A stretch of 64,000 nt of DNA from Chromohalobacter beijerinckii. GTDB lineage: Bacteria > Pseudomonadota > Gammaproteobacteria > Pseudomonadales > Halomonadaceae. The translations under genes and the position numbers were made by a program. The notes under the pieces were generated by a model. That model was not told where the DNA came from, made no database searches, and was given only the letters and a program-made list of their open reading frames with translations. Where the stretch lies: contig NZ_JAKGAK010000001.1 of the NCBI RefSeq assembly GCF_023061185.1, positions 395,084 to 459,083 on the forward strand, in the 5' to 3' direction. Below are positions 27,616 to 38,283 of this stretch, piece after piece (within the stretch, counting starts at the first letter, position 1; each line of letters starts with the position of its first letter).

Positions 27616-27751
27616 AACGCGCCCACAGACGCGCGTTCGCGTTGGTTATCGAGCCCGGTGCAGCTCTGCTTTCTGTCTACCGCGCCCGAAGACGCGCGGT
27701 TTCTTATCGAGCCCGGTGCAGCTCGGTTTTTTATCGAGCCCGGTGCAGCTC
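27616..27751. repeat. Triplicated 3' end of the gntR gene with two GC hairpins
   Basis: The 21-base sequence TTATCGAGCCCGGTGCAGCTC occurs three times in direct orientation: 27646-27666, 27704-27724 and 27731-27751. The last copy is the true C-terminal coding end of the GntR regulator (minus strand, ...ELHRAR stop). Between copies lie two related GC-rich palindromes, AACGCG...CGCGTT at about 27616-27637 and CCGCGC...GCGCGG at about 27680-27699. Each of the two extra copies carries the last residues and stop codon. Confidence 0.85.
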
Positions 27752-28471
27752 GACCATGAAGTCGTAGTAATCGGTGCGGCAGTAAGTAATGGTCAGTTCC
27801 GCCGGGGTGCCATCGGCGAGGTAACCAAGGCGGGTGACCTTGAGCAGCGCCTCGCCTGCGGACACTTCGGCTAAAGCGGCCAGTTCGGTGTCGGCATTGA
27901 CGGCAGTCAGGTGTTGCAGGGCGCGTTCCACCGTCTTGCCGCGCGCTTCCAGCGTCGCGTAGAGCGACTGCCCGACGTCTTCCGGCTCAGGCAGTATCGA
28001 TTCGGGCAGGCAGCTTTCCTCGACCGCCATCACCACGTCGTCGGCTAGGCGCAGACGCTTGAGACGCGCCACCTGAGTGCCGCCTCGCAGCCCGAGGCGC
28101 AAGGCCTCTTCGGTACTCGGCATGCCCAATTGACGAGACAGCCAACGCGAACGGGGCGTGAAGCCACGCTGCGTCAACAACTCAGAAAAACTCGTCAGAC
28201 GCGTCAGTGGCTGGTTGAAGCGTGGTGCGATGAACGTGCCTGAACCGTGCGTACGCCGGATCAGGGCCTGCTCCGCGAGTCGCTCCAACGCCTTGCGCGC
28301 GGTGATGCGTGACACTTCCAGCGTCTCGGCCAAAGCGCGCTCGGAGGGCAAGGCCTCGCCGGCCTGCCAGGCTCCCGCTTCGATGGCATCACCCAACTGC
28401 CGCGCCAACTGATGATAAAGCGGCGTCGCCAGGTCGGGGTCGAGTGTGATCCGAGCAAAACGCGGGTCCAT
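27731..28471 (-). CDS. nagR: GntR/HutC-family regulator of GlcNAc catabolism
   Basis: 246 residues from the ATG at 28471. N-terminal GntR winged helix (TPLYHQLARQLGDAIEAGAWQAGEALPSERALAETLEVSRITARKALERL) and a C-terminal UTRA ligand-binding domain (from about residue 95) ending in the TYCRTDYYDFMVELHR segment typical of HutC-group proteins such as NagR/YvoA/DasR, which sense GlcN-6-P or GlcNAc-6-P. First gene in the nag direction; a promoter and TGGT/ACCA repeats lie just upstream, suggesting autoregulation. Confidence 0.92.
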   Translation of the reverse strand: MDPRFARITLDPDLATPLYHQLARQLGDAIEAGAWQAGEALPSERALAETLEVSRITARKALERLAEQALIRRTHGSGTFIAPRFNQPLTRLTSFSELLTQRGFTPRSRWLSRQLGMPSTEEALRLGLRGGTQVARLKRLRLADDVVMAVEESCLPESILPEPEDVGQSLYATLEARGKTVERALQHLTAVNADTELAALAEVSAGEALLKVTRLGYLADGTPAELTITYCRTDYYDFMVELHRAR

Positions 28472-28506
28472 GAAAGCGGTCTCTTGGTCTTCAATACTTG
28501 ATAACC

Positions 28507-28565
28507 AATATAGATCCTCTTTAATACCAGTCAAATACCAATTGGTCTTATAGTGGTATCTACCA
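28507..28565 (-). promoter_or_regulatory. nagR promoter with GntR-type operator repeats
   Basis: On the minus strand, -35 TTGACT (28529-28534), 16-bp spacer and -10 TATATT (28507-28512) precede nagR by about 36 bases. Upstream and overlapping are inverted ACCA/TGGT elements: ACCAATTGGT (28537-28546) and TGGTATCTACCA (28554-28565). Such short palindromes are the usual targets of GntR/HutC proteins. Confidence 0.6.
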
Positions 28566-28748
28566 AGTCATATCCCCTGCCGAAGGAGAACGTGAAGAGG
28601 CAAGAGAGAAAAGTAAGGAAGAATGACGAAGGGAGTTAAGGAATAAAGGAATGGAGGACGAAGCTGGTAGACACAAGCGCCTTTCGGACTTGATTACCGG
28701 CGCCGAGAACCGCATGCAATAGTCATCGACAACACTGAGGAGAGCCCC

Positions 28749-29378
28749 ATGAAGACGCTAGTAATCGGTGCCAACGGCCAGATCGGCCGCCAATTTTGTG
28801 AACTCGCGCATGAGGCCGACGTCCCGATTCGCGCGATGATTCGCGATACGTCGCAGCAGGCGTGGTTCCAAGAGCGAGGTATCGAAACGGTGCTCGCCGA
28901 TCTGGAAGGTGACTTCCGCAAAGCATTCTATGGCTGCGATCAGGTGGTGTTCGCGGCGGGCTCGGGCCCGCATACCGGCCCCGACAAGACGTTGATGATT
29001 GATCTCTATGGCGCGCTGAGCGCGATCGATCTGGCCGCGTCACTGGGTATCGGGCGTTTCATCATGCTCAGCGCGATGCGCGCCGACCAAGTGCTTGAGG
29101 CACCGGCCAAGCTACGCCCTTACATGGCCGCCAAGCATGCCGCCGATGCTCATCTGCGTGCATCGAAGGTGCCTTACGTGATCCTCAAGCCGGGCCGATT
29201 GACCGACGAGGCCGCGACGCAACGTGTCACGACCGATGTCGCCAATGCCGATGACAACCGCATTTCACGCGCCAATGTCGCGCATGCGTTGCTCGAGGTA
29301 GTGCGCAATCGCGAACTGCGCCAGCGTGAGTTTTCCCTGCTCGATGGCAATACGGCGATTGCTGAGGCGCTGCGCTGA
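28749..29378 (+). CDS. NAD(P)-binding atypical SDR / NmrA-like protein
   Basis: 209 residues. Rossmann start MKTLVIGANGQIGRQF with G-x-x-G-x-x-G, acidic end of strand 2 in MIRDT, strand 3 VLADLEGDF, and a DQVVFAAGSG strand. The short length, the GRFIMLSAM segment and HAADAHLRAS where classical SDRs have Tyr-x-x-x-Lys place it in the atypical SDR5/YwnB-like group; several of these have no proven catalytic activity. Stands alone, upstream of rnb. No substrate can be assigned. Confidence 0.88.
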   Translation: MKTLVIGANGQIGRQFCELAHEADVPIRAMIRDTSQQAWFQERGIETVLADLEGDFRKAFYGCDQVVFAAGSGPHTGPDKTLMIDLYGALSAIDLAASLGIGRFIMLSAMRADQVLEAPAKLRPYMAAKHAADAHLRASKVPYVILKPGRLTDEAATQRVTTDVANADDNRISRANVAHALLEVVRNRELRQREFSLLDGNTAIAEALR

Positions 29379-29417
29379 TCCAGCGTTCGGCGGGACATCA
29401 CGTGTATCGCCGCTTTT

Positions 29418-29462
29418 CCCCGCCAGCCGTCGGTTGGCGGGGAATACACGAACCCGTATAGT
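29418..29462 (+). promoter_or_regulatory. rnb promoter and upstream hairpin
   Basis: TTGGCG (29434-29439), 17-bp spacer, TATAGT (29457-29462), 33 bases before the rnb ATG. The -35 region overlaps the right arm of an 8-bp hairpin (CCCCGCCA 29418-29425, TGGCGGGG 29435-29442) that could stop read-through from the SDR gene. Confidence 0.5.
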
Positions 29463-29495
29463 ATCGACCTACTCCCCCCAACCGAATGTGTCTCG

Positions 29496-31436
29496 ATGCT
29501 GCAGAACAACTCCGCGCTTGCCCAGCTCAAGCAACAGATTCGTGAAACCACCCCGCGTGTCCAAGGGGTGATCAAGGCCACCGATCGCGGCTTCGGCTTT
29601 CTCGAAGCCGAAGACGGTACCTCCTATTTCGTTCCGCCCCCCGCCATGAAGCAGGTACTGCATGGCGACCGCGTCGATTCACTGATCAAGCAGGAGGGAG
29701 ACAAGACCTCCGTCGAGCCCGACACGCTCCTCGAAGCGGGGCTCGACCGTTTCGTGGCGCGACTGGTCAAGCGCGATGGGCGCCTTAGCGTCGTTCCCGA
29801 CCATCCGTTGATCAACAACCAGTTGCGCGCGCGCCTCAAGAACTCGCTCGAAGAAAGTACGCTCGGTGACGGCGACTGGGTCGTGGCACATTTGGTACGC
29901 CACCCACTCAAGCCCGACGATCGCGGATTTTTCGCTCAAGTCGACGAGCTCGTAGTCAAGGCCGATAATCCCGCCGTGCCATGGCGCGTGACTCTGGCGC
30001 GCCATGCGCTGGAGCAGGCATCACCGCAATTCGGCGAGCAGTGGCCGCTGCACGATGAAGGCCTTGAGCGCGAGGACTGGACCGCGACGCCCTTTTTCAC
30101 CATCGACGGTGAAAAGACACGCGATATGGACGACGCCCTGCACATCGAGACACGCGAAGATGGCTGGCGTCTCAGCGTGGCGATCGCCGACCCCACGGCC
30201 TACGTCCGCGAGGGCGACCCGGTCGATTTGGAAGCGCAGACACGGGCCTTCACGGTGTATCTACCCGGCCAGAACGTCACCATGCTGCCGGAAACGCTCG
30301 CCAATGAGCTGTGCTCGCTGAAGGAAGGCGAGGATCGCCCGACCCTGGTTTGCACATTGGATATCCAGCGCGACGGCACCCTCGGCGACTATCGCTTCTT
30401 CGCCGCCAATGTCCGTTCGCATGCCCGCCTGGTGTATGACCAGATTTCCGACTGGCTGGAAGGCCAAGGCGATTGGGCTCCCGACGACGAGACCATGGCC
30501 ACGCAGCTCAAGGCCTTGGCCGCGATGACCGAGGCCCGCAACGCCTGGCGCGAGGAACACACGCTGGTGTTCAAGGATCGTCCCGATTATGCCTTCGACG
30601 TCGATGACGCGGGCAACGTGTTGGCGGTCCGTATCGAGGAACGTCGCACCGCTCAGCGCATGATCGAGGAGTCGATGATCGCGGCCAACGCCTGCTGCGC
30701 CGACCTACTGGCCTCGCGCGTGGGCCATGGCATCTTCAACGTGCACCAGGCGTTCGAACCCGAGAAGGCCGATCAGGCGATCGAGTTCCTGGCCACCCAG
30801 GACATCAACGTGGAACGCGAACAGTTGCTGGAACTCTCGCGCTATCGCGAGCTGCGCCGCGCCCTGGAAGCACGCGAGGATGCCTGGCTCGACGCACGTC
30901 TGCGCCGTTTCCAGGGCTATACCAACATGTCCGCCCAGCCTGGCCCGCACTTCGGGCTGGGACTGCCGGCATACGCCACCTGGACATCGCCGATCCGCAA
31001 GTACGGCGACATGGTCAATCACCGCTTGATCAAGCGCGTACTCAAGGGCGAGGACGCACCCGCCGAGGCCAGTCAGGCATTGACCGAGCAGCTCACCGAG
31101 CGTCGGCGTCTGAATCGCATGGCGGAGCGTGACGTCAAGGATTGGCTCTACGTCCGCTATCTCGGCCCCTCCGCCGAAAACGGCGAGGTCTTCGACGCCG
31201 AAATCATCGCCATCAACCGTGGTGGCATGCGGGTTCGGCTCTCCGCCAATGGCGCCACGGCGTTCGTCCCGGCACCGTTCATGCACAGTGAACGCGACAA
31301 GGTCGCCATCGACGATAAGGAAGGCCGCATCCAGATCGAGGGCCAGCCGCGCTACAAGCTCGGCGACAGCGTTCAGGTCGCCCTGGCCGAGGCCGTCGAG
31401 ACGACACGCTCGTTGGTGGCACGTCCCGCCGTCTGA
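29496..31436 (+). CDS. rnb: Exoribonuclease II
   Basis: 646 residues, the expected length for RNase II. Two N-terminal cold-shock-like domains, then the RNB catalytic domain with four acidic metal ligands, Asp204, Asp210, Asp212 and Asp213 (FTIDGEKTRDMDDALH), and the YTNMSAQPGPHFGLGL segment, followed by an S1 domain at the C-terminus (EVFDAEIIAINRGGMRVRL). It degrades unstructured RNA from the 3' end. RNase II is preferred over RNase R because there is no long basic tail and the length matches. Confidence 0.95.
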   Translation: MLQNNSALAQLKQQIRETTPRVQGVIKATDRGFGFLEAEDGTSYFVPPPAMKQVLHGDRVDSLIKQEGDKTSVEPDTLLEAGLDRFVARLVKRDGRLSVVPDHPLINNQLRARLKNSLEESTLGDGDWVVAHLVRHPLKPDDRGFFAQVDELVVKADNPAVPWRVTLARHALEQASPQFGEQWPLHDEGLEREDWTATPFFTIDGEKTRDMDDALHIETREDGWRLSVAIADPTAYVREGDPVDLEAQTRAFTVYLPGQNVTMLPETLANELCSLKEGEDRPTLVCTLDIQRDGTLGDYRFFAANVRSHARLVYDQISDWLEGQGDWAPDDETMATQLKALAAMTEARNAWREEHTLVFKDRPDYAFDVDDAGNVLAVRIEERRTAQRMIEESMIAANACCADLLASRVGHGIFNVHQAFEPEKADQAIEFLATQDINVEREQLLELSRYRELRRALEAREDAWLDARLRRFQGYTNMSAQPGPHFGLGLPAYATWTSPIRKYGDMVNHRLIKRVLKGEDAPAEASQALTEQLTERRRLNRMAERDVKDWLYVRYLGPSAENGEVFDAEIIAINRGGMRVRLSANGATAFVPAPFMHSERDKVAIDDKEGRIQIEGQPRYKLGDSVQVALAEAVETTRSLVARPAV

Positions 31437-31442
31437 AGCTGA

Positions 31443-31480
31443 CCATGCCTTGCGTCACAAGCAGTGGACGCAAGGCATGG
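31443..31480 (+). terminator. Strong hairpin after rnb
   Basis: 14-bp perfect stem (CCATGCCTTGCGTC at 31443-31456 and its complement at 31467-31480) with a 10-nt loop, six bases after the rnb stop. No T run follows, so it may act by blocking 3' decay or with Rho rather than as a classical intrinsic terminator. Confidence 0.6.
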
Positions 31481-31589
31481 CATGTGCCAGCGTAATCTCA
31501 TGACAGCGCGGTGACATTCCTACGACAAGCCCGTCAGGGCCCGAGCGGTCACTCCGTAACCAACCGGGAAGGTTTCAAGGAGTCACGCT

Positions 31590-32708
31590 TTGCATATCGC
31601 CGATATCACGATGTTCTACGCCACTGCCAGCGGTGGGGTGCGTACCTACCTCGAGGCCAAACGCAACCGTTTGGCGACACTCCCTGGCGTGACATCCAGC
31701 CTAGTGATTCCCGGCGCCCGCCATACGGTCAGTGAGTCCATTCATGAAATCCCCGCGCCACCGCTTCCCTTCAGCCAAGGGTACCGGTTTCCTCTCAAGC
31801 GAGAGGGCTGGCGGCGCGAATTGATACAGATGGCGCCGGACCTCATCGAGGCGGGCGACCCTTACGTCACTGCCTGGGCCGCGCTTGATGCCGGACGGGA
31901 TTTGGATGTGCCCGTGGTCGGATTTTACCATTCCGACCTGCCACGCCTGATCGGCAACCGCCTCGGGAATTGGACGCGCATGGCTCTCGAACGCTATGTC
32001 GAAAACCTCTACCGGCATTGCAATCGTGTCCTCGCGCCTAGCCGCGTCATCGCCGATAAATTGCATGGCCTTGGCCTTGATAATGTCGCCCTGCAGCCGC
32101 TAGGGGTCGACTTGAAAACCTTCTCGCCCCAGCGCCGCCAAGATACCTACCGCCAGCGCTTGGGCCTCGACGACGATACGCGCCTGCTGATCTTCGTCGG
32201 GCGCGGCTCTCGCGAGAAGAACCTGCCCGTCCTGCTGGAAACGGCGCACCGCCTTGGCAAGGGTTACCACCTACTGCTTATCGGGCCGCAGATGCCACAG
32301 CGGGTTCCCGATAACGTCAGCGTCATAGGCCGCTACACGGCCACCGTCGATGTCGCCGAGTGGCTGGCCAGCAGCGATATACTACTACATGCCGGTACTC
32401 AGGAAACGTTCGGTCTGGTCGCCCTGGAAGCCATGGCAAGTGGCATTCCGGTCATCGCGGCACGCGCCGGTGCCCTTGCCGAGAACGTCCCCCTGGGCTG
32501 CGGACTACTCTGTGAGCCCCACTCAGCGAGCGATATGGCACGCGCCGTGCGCGAACTCTGCGCCAATGCGCCCGAGGAACAAGGGCGCCGTGCCCGCCTG
32601 CATGTCGAACGCCATCATGATTGGGATATCGTGGTCTCCAGCCTGATGCATCATTATCGTGAATTGACCGGACAACGCGTCAGCACGGAGAGTCTTCAGC
32701 ATGGCTGA
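31590..32708 (+). CDS. Family 4-type glycosyltransferase
   Basis: 372 residues with a TTG start at 31590; AAGG/AGG at 31577-31582 gives good spacing and no ATG is near. GT-B fold: N-terminal MHIADITMFYATASGGVRTYLEAKR, central APSRVIADKL with PLGVDLKTF, C-terminal FVGRGSREKNLPVLLETA and the donor-site QETFGLVALEAMASGIPVIA. Retaining glycosyltransferase using a nucleotide sugar, acceptor unknown. It overlaps the next gene by eight bases; with the deacetylase and flippase-like genes it forms one operon. Confidence 0.9.
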   Translation: MHIADITMFYATASGGVRTYLEAKRNRLATLPGVTSSLVIPGARHTVSESIHEIPAPPLPFSQGYRFPLKREGWRRELIQMAPDLIEAGDPYVTAWAALDAGRDLDVPVVGFYHSDLPRLIGNRLGNWTRMALERYVENLYRHCNRVLAPSRVIADKLHGLGLDNVALQPLGVDLKTFSPQRRQDTYRQRLGLDDDTRLLIFVGRGSREKNLPVLLETAHRLGKGYHLLLIGPQMPQRVPDNVSVIGRYTATVDVAEWLASSDILLHAGTQETFGLVALEAMASGIPVIAARAGALAENVPLGCGLLCEPHSASDMARAVRELCANAPEEQGRRARLHVERHHDWDIVVSSLMHHYRELTGQRVSTESLQHG

Positions 32709-33477
32709 TCGTCACCTTTCCCTCGTCCTCCACGATGTCGCGCCGGAAACCTGGCCCGACTACGTCGACTTCGTGGCCAAGATCGACGCCCTGGCACGTC
32801 GACACGGCCCGATCCCTATCACCTGGCTGGTGGTGCCCGATTTCCATCATCGCAGCGACTGTCGCCGCGACGGCGCTTTCCTAGAACGCTTGCAATCCCG
32901 CCGAGCCGTAGGCGATGAACTGGCATTGCACGGCTATTACCATTGCGACGATGCGCCCGCACCGCGCACGCCTCGCGACTGGTTCATGCGGCGCTTTTAC
33001 ACCTGGGAAGGCGAGTTCTACGCTCTCGACGAAAACGAGGCGGCACGCCGGTTGGACAAGGGCATAGAACTCTTTCGATCACAGGGATGGCCACTCACCG
33101 GCTTCGTGGCGCCAGCCTGGTTGATGAGCCAAGGAGCGCGGCGAGCGCTGGCCCAGCGCGACTTCTGCTACACCAGCGACCCTCAACATCTGTATACACT
33201 GCCCGACTTTACACGTCTCAAGGCGCCGGGGCTGGTATGGAGTGCCCGTAGCGCCTGGCGTCGCGGCCTGTCACACCTGGCTAGCGAAACGCAGCGCTGG
33301 CGTAGCCGCCAGGCACCGCTGCTGCGCCTGGGACTGCATCCCGTGGACATGCGCCATGCCCGCGTTCAGGAATACTGGCTCGCCGTCCTGGAGCGCCTGA
33401 TCCACGAAGGACGTCACCCCATCACCAAGTACGATTGGGTGACGGGGCAACGCCGGAGGGAGCAGCACGCCGCATGA
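32701..33477 (+). CDS. DUF2334-type polysaccharide deacetylase
   Basis: 258 residues. NodB-like barrel: first motif LVLHDVAPETW with the catalytic Asp12, second motif ELALHGYYH with His77 and His81 as metal ligands, and a later FVAPAWL segment with LHPVDMRH near the end. No signal peptide, so a cytosolic action on a lipid- or nucleotide-linked sugar is suggested. Overlaps the glycosyltransferase gene upstream by eight bases and the membrane-protein gene downstream by four, so the three are translationally coupled. Confidence 0.88.
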   Translation: MADRHLSLVLHDVAPETWPDYVDFVAKIDALARRHGPIPITWLVVPDFHHRSDCRRDGAFLERLQSRRAVGDELALHGYYHCDDAPAPRTPRDWFMRRFYTWEGEFYALDENEAARRLDKGIELFRSQGWPLTGFVAPAWLMSQGARRALAQRDFCYTSDPQHLYTLPDFTRLKAPGLVWSARSAWRRGLSHLASETQRWRSRQAPLLRLGLHPVDMRHARVQEYWLAVLERLIHEGRHPITKYDWVTGQRRREQHAA

Positions 33478-34466
33478 AACGCCTGGTAATATTGCTGCTT
33501 ATCGGGTTGGTGGCGGCCATCAGCATCCCACTGCTGTTCGGAGGGCGCGCGCTTTTCGGCGAGCTCGCCGCATTCCCCTTACGGCAACTGGCATTTATGC
33601 TACTGCTGATCGTCATCTGCTGGAATATCAATGCTTTGCGGCTGCGCTTGCTGCTAGCGGGGCGCGCCGGGCGCCTCGGCCAAACGCGCGCGGTGGGCAT
33701 CGTGATGTCTACCGAGTTTGCCATCTGCGCAACGCCCGGCGGCACCGGAGGCTTGCTGACGCTCCTAGGCTTGCTAGCCCGGCGCGGAGTTCGTCCCGCG
33801 CAAGCCTCGGCGATCTTCGCCGTCGATCAGTTGACCGACCTGCTCTTCTTTCTTTCCGCACTGATCGGCGTCGCACTCTATGTCGTCATTGAGGCCATCG
33901 ATCTCAACCTCGGCTGGCTGGTGGGCCTGCCATCACTGTTGCTGGTGTGCGGCTTCATCTTGCTGTGGTTGGTCATACGCCACTATGGACGCCTTCTCCA
34001 GGTTACCGGCGGCTGGCTCGAACGGTTCAAGATCCGCCGCAAGGCACGCTTCGGATTCGCCCGCCGCTTACTGCATTTCCGTAACGCCTTGATAGAGACG
34101 CTGCGCCTGCCTCGCCTGACCTTGTTGTCGGTTTTCGCCTTGTGCTGCGCCCACTGGATGCTGCGTTACAGCGTTCTGTATCTGGCCGTGAAGGGCCTGG
34201 GTGCCCACATCGACTGGGCCTGGACCTTCCTGGTACAGATGCTCTCCATGGCGGCGGGTCAGCTGAGTTTTCTACCCGGCGGCGCAGGCGGCGCCGAGCT
34301 GACCTCCACTGCCTTGCTGGCGCCCTTGATCGGCAAGCAAAGCGCCGCCGCCGCCGTGCTCATCTGGCGCTTCGTGACCTACTATTTTTATCTCATCGCC
34401 GGCGCGCCCGTCTTCCTGGCGCTGGCAGGGCGAGCCTTCGCCAAACTGCTGTCCCGTCGTCGGTAA
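33474..34466 (+). CDS. Lysylphosphatidylglycerol-synthase-TM/UPF0104 flippase-like membrane protein
   Basis: 330 residues from the ATG at 33474, which overlaps the deacetylase stop (ATGA). Seven to eight hydrophobic helices and a cytoplasmic basic loop (RFKIRRKARFGFARRLL). Signature segments EFAICATPGGTGGLLTLLGL and QLSFLPGGAGGAELTS are those of the LPG_synthase_TM/UPF0104 family, whose members act as lipid flippases or act with glycosyltransferases on lipid-linked sugars. Substrate not known. The gene order suggests a short pathway that makes, deacetylates and translocates a glycolipid. Confidence 0.88.
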   Translation: MKRLVILLLIGLVAAISIPLLFGGRALFGELAAFPLRQLAFMLLLIVICWNINALRLRLLLAGRAGRLGQTRAVGIVMSTEFAICATPGGTGGLLTLLGLLARRGVRPAQASAIFAVDQLTDLLFFLSALIGVALYVVIEAIDLNLGWLVGLPSLLLVCGFILLWLVIRHYGRLLQVTGGWLERFKIRRKARFGFARRLLHFRNALIETLRLPRLTLLSVFALCCAHWMLRYSVLYLAVKGLGAHIDWAWTFLVQMLSMAAGQLSFLPGGAGGAELTSTALLAPLIGKQSAAAAVLIWRFVTYYFYLIAGAPVFLALAGRAFAKLLSRRR

Positions 34467-34528
34467 CCACCTTCCCGTTTTTACGCAAAGTGGCCAACGC
34501 AGGTCATTTTCATTCAGTACCTAAAACG

Positions 34529-34560
34529 ACAAAGGGCATCCCCGTGGGGATGCCCTTTGT
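34529..34560. terminator. Bidirectional terminator between flippase-like gene and sucD
   Basis: 15-bp perfect inverted repeat (ACAAAGGGCATCCCC at 34529-34543 and complement at 34546-34560, two central bases). It lies between converging transcription units and carries AAA/TTT at the stem base in both directions. Confidence 0.85.
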
Positions 34561-34607
34561 CATACTCGCTGTCCAGCGACCTAGGGGTCACCGGAACGGG
34601 AAGTGAC

Positions 34608-35480
34608 TTACCAGCCAGTCGCTTCCTTCAGCGCATCGCCGATCTCGGCGAGCGAACGCACGGTCTTGACGCCCGCGGATTCGAGCGCCGCGAACTTCTC
34701 GTCCGCCGTGCCCTTGCCGCCAGCGATGATGGCGCCGGCATGGCCCATGCGCTTGCCGGGAGGCGCCGTCACGCCCGCGATGTAGGAGACCACCGGCTTG
34801 GAGACGTGCTCCTTGATGTATGCCGCGGCTTCTTCTTCCGCTGTGCCGCCGATTTCGCCGATCATCACGATCGCTTCGGTCTGCGGATCCTGCTCGAACT
34901 TCTCGAGGATGTCGATGAAGGTGGAGCCGGGGATCGGGTCGCCGCCAATGCCCACGCACGTGGACTGGCCGAAGCCATGATCGGTGGTCTGCTTGACGGC
35001 TTCATAGGTCAAGGTGCCTGAGCGCGACACGATGCCGACCTTGCCGGGCTTGTGGATATGCCCCGGCATGATGCCGATCTTGGTCTCGCCCGGCGTGATC
35101 ACGCCCGGGCAGTTCGGCCCGATCAGGCGCACGCCCAGCTCGTCGCACTTGACCTTGACGTCGAGCATATCGAGGGTCGGAATCCCCTCGGTAATGCATA
35201 CAATCAGCTTGATGCCGGCGTTGGCGGCCTCAAGGATGGAATCCTTGCAGAACGGCGCGGGCACATAGATCACGGAGGCTTCGGCACCGGTCGTGTCGAC
35301 GGCTTCCTTGACGGTGTTGAACACCGGCAGGCCGAGGTGCGTCTGGCCGCCCTTGCCCGGCGTCACGCCACCCACCATCTGGGTGCCGTAGGCAATCGCC
35401 TGCTCGGAGTGGAAGGTCCCCTGGCCACCGGTGAAGCCTTGGCAGATGACCTTGGTGCTTTTGTCGATCAGGATACTCAT
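34608..35480 (-). CDS. sucD: Succinyl-CoA synthetase alpha subunit
   Basis: 290 residues from the ATG at 35480. CoA-binding Rossmann domain starting [28 protein letters not shown], and the phospho-histidine loop in [17 protein letters not shown] near residue 246. With SucB-derived succinyl-CoA it makes succinate and ATP or GTP in the TCA cycle. The start codon shares one base with the sucC stop. Last gene of the sdh-suc cluster; followed by a strong bidirectional terminator. Confidence 0.97.
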   Translation of the reverse strand: MSILIDKSTKVICQGFTGGQGTFHSEQAIAYGTQMVGGVTPGKGGQTHLGLPVFNTVKEAVDTTGAEASVIYVPAPFCKDSILEAANAGIKLIVCITEGIPTLDMLDVKVKCDELGVRLIGPNCPGVITPGETKIGIMPGHIHKPGKVGIVSRSGTLTYEAVKQTTDHGFGQSTCVGIGGDPIPGSTFIDILEKFEQDPQTEAIVMIGEIGGTAEEEAAAYIKEHVSKPVVSYIAGVTAPPGKRMGHAGAIIAGGKGTADEKFAALESAGVKTVRSLAEIGDALKEATGW

Positions 35481-36646
35481 TACTTGCCCTCCGCTGCTTT
35501 GACGACCTGCTGGGCCGCGTCGGTCAAGCTGGTAGCAGCGATGATGTTCAGTCCGCTGGAGGCCAATTTCTCGGCACCCAGCTCGGCGTTGTTGCCCTCG
35601 AGACGCACCACGACCGGCACGTTGACACCGACCTGCTCGACGGCACCGATGATGCCTTCGGCGATCATGTCGCAACGCACGATGCCGCCGAAGATGTTGA
35701 CCAGAACGGCCTTCACGGAATCGTCGGACAGGATGATCTTGAACGCCTCGCCGACGCGCTCTTCGGTGGCACCGCCGCCAACGTCCAGGAAGTTGGCCGG
35801 CTGCCCGCCATTGAGCTTGATGATGTCCATGGTGCCCATGGCCAGACCAGCGCCATTGACCATGCAGCCAATGTTGCCTTCCAGAGCGACGTAGTTGAGC
35901 TCCCACGCCTGGGCGTGCGCCTCACGCTCGTCTTCCTGGGACGGGTCACGCATGGCTTGCAAATCGGGATGACGATACAGCGCATTGCCATCGAGGCCGA
36001 TCTTGGCGTCCAAGCAGTGCAGGTCGCCACTGTCGTTGATCACCAGCGGGTTGATCTCGAGCAGCGCGAGGTCTTTTTCCTCGAACAGCTTGGCCAGGCC
36101 CAGGAAGATCTTGGTGAACTGCTTGATCTGTGCGCCTTCCAGGCCCAGAGAGAAAGCCAGCTCACGCGCCTGGTACGGCTGAGCGCCGACCAGTGGATCG
36201 ACTTCGGCCTTGAGAATCTTCTCAGGCGTTTCTTCGGCGACCTTCTCGATTTCAACGCCGCCTTCGGTGGAGGCCATGAAAACGATACGGCGCGTGCCGC
36301 GATCGACGACGGCCCCCAGATAAAGCTCATTGGCGATATCGGTGCAGTTTTCGACCAGGATCTTGGTGACCGGTTGGCCCTTCTCATCGGTCTGGAAGGT
36401 CACCAGGTTCTCGCCCAGCCATTTTTCGGCGAACGCCTTGGCATCCGCGGCACTTTCGACCAGCTTGACGCCACCCGCCTTGCCACGGCCACCTGCGTGA
36501 ACTTGGGCCTTGACGACCCACTTATCACCGCCGATCTTCTTGCACGCATCGGCAGCTTCTTCGGGGGTATCCACGGCGAAACCCTTGGACACCGGTAGAC
36601 CATAATCGGCAAACAGCTGTTTGCTCTGATACTCGTGAAGGTTCAT
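35480..36646 (-). CDS. sucC: Succinyl-CoA synthetase beta subunit
   Basis: 388 residues, the normal length. ATP-grasp N-terminal half ([18 protein letters not shown] ... [19 protein letters not shown]) and a C-terminal ligase domain ([17 protein letters not shown]). Together with SucD it forms the succinyl-CoA synthetase. The gene is about 140 bases after lpd, with a hairpin in the gap. Confidence 0.97.
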   Translation of the reverse strand: MNLHEYQSKQLFADYGLPVSKGFAVDTPEEAADACKKIGGDKWVVKAQVHAGGRGKAGGVKLVESAADAKAFAEKWLGENLVTFQTDEKGQPVTKILVENCTDIANELYLGAVVDRGTRRIVFMASTEGGVEIEKVAEETPEKILKAEVDPLVGAQPYQARELAFSLGLEGAQIKQFTKIFLGLAKLFEEKDLALLEINPLVINDSGDLHCLDAKIGLDGNALYRHPDLQAMRDPSQEDEREAHAQAWELNYVALEGNIGCMVNGAGLAMGTMDIIKLNGGQPANFLDVGGGATEERVGEAFKIILSDDSVKAVLVNIFGGIVRCDMIAEGIIGAVEQVGVNVPVVVRLEGNNAELGAEKLASSGLNIIAATSLTDAAQQVVKAAEGK

Positions 36647-36730
36647 CGTGTCATGCCATTGGTTGCATGTGACTCGAATGGTAACGATGGCCTCGTCCGT
36701 TACAGCCTCAGGCCACCGCTACCCCTGTTC

Positions 36731-36750
36731 GCTCCCGCCTCAGCGGGAGC
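36731..36750 (-). terminator. Hairpin between lpd and sucC
   Basis: 8-bp perfect stem GCTCCCGC/GCGGGAGC with loop CTCA. No T run follows on the minus strand; probably an mRNA-stabilising or partially terminating structure within the cluster. Confidence 0.4.
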
Positions 36751-36785
36751 GACGCGTCTCTACACTGAAACGCTCGTCGAAGCGC

Positions 36786-38252
<1,467 letters not shown>

Positions 38253-38283
38253 TTAGTCGCAACGCATTATTCGGCGACAACCA

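Noticed and set aside
28600..28680. Purine-rich stretch upstream of the SDR gene as a possible small gene or repeat
   Set aside because: No regular repeat unit, no start with a ribosome site and no coding pattern.
34608..35906. Long upstream extension of sucD to 35906
   Set aside because: The extra 142 residues are an out-of-frame reading of sucC; SucD has its normal start at 35480.
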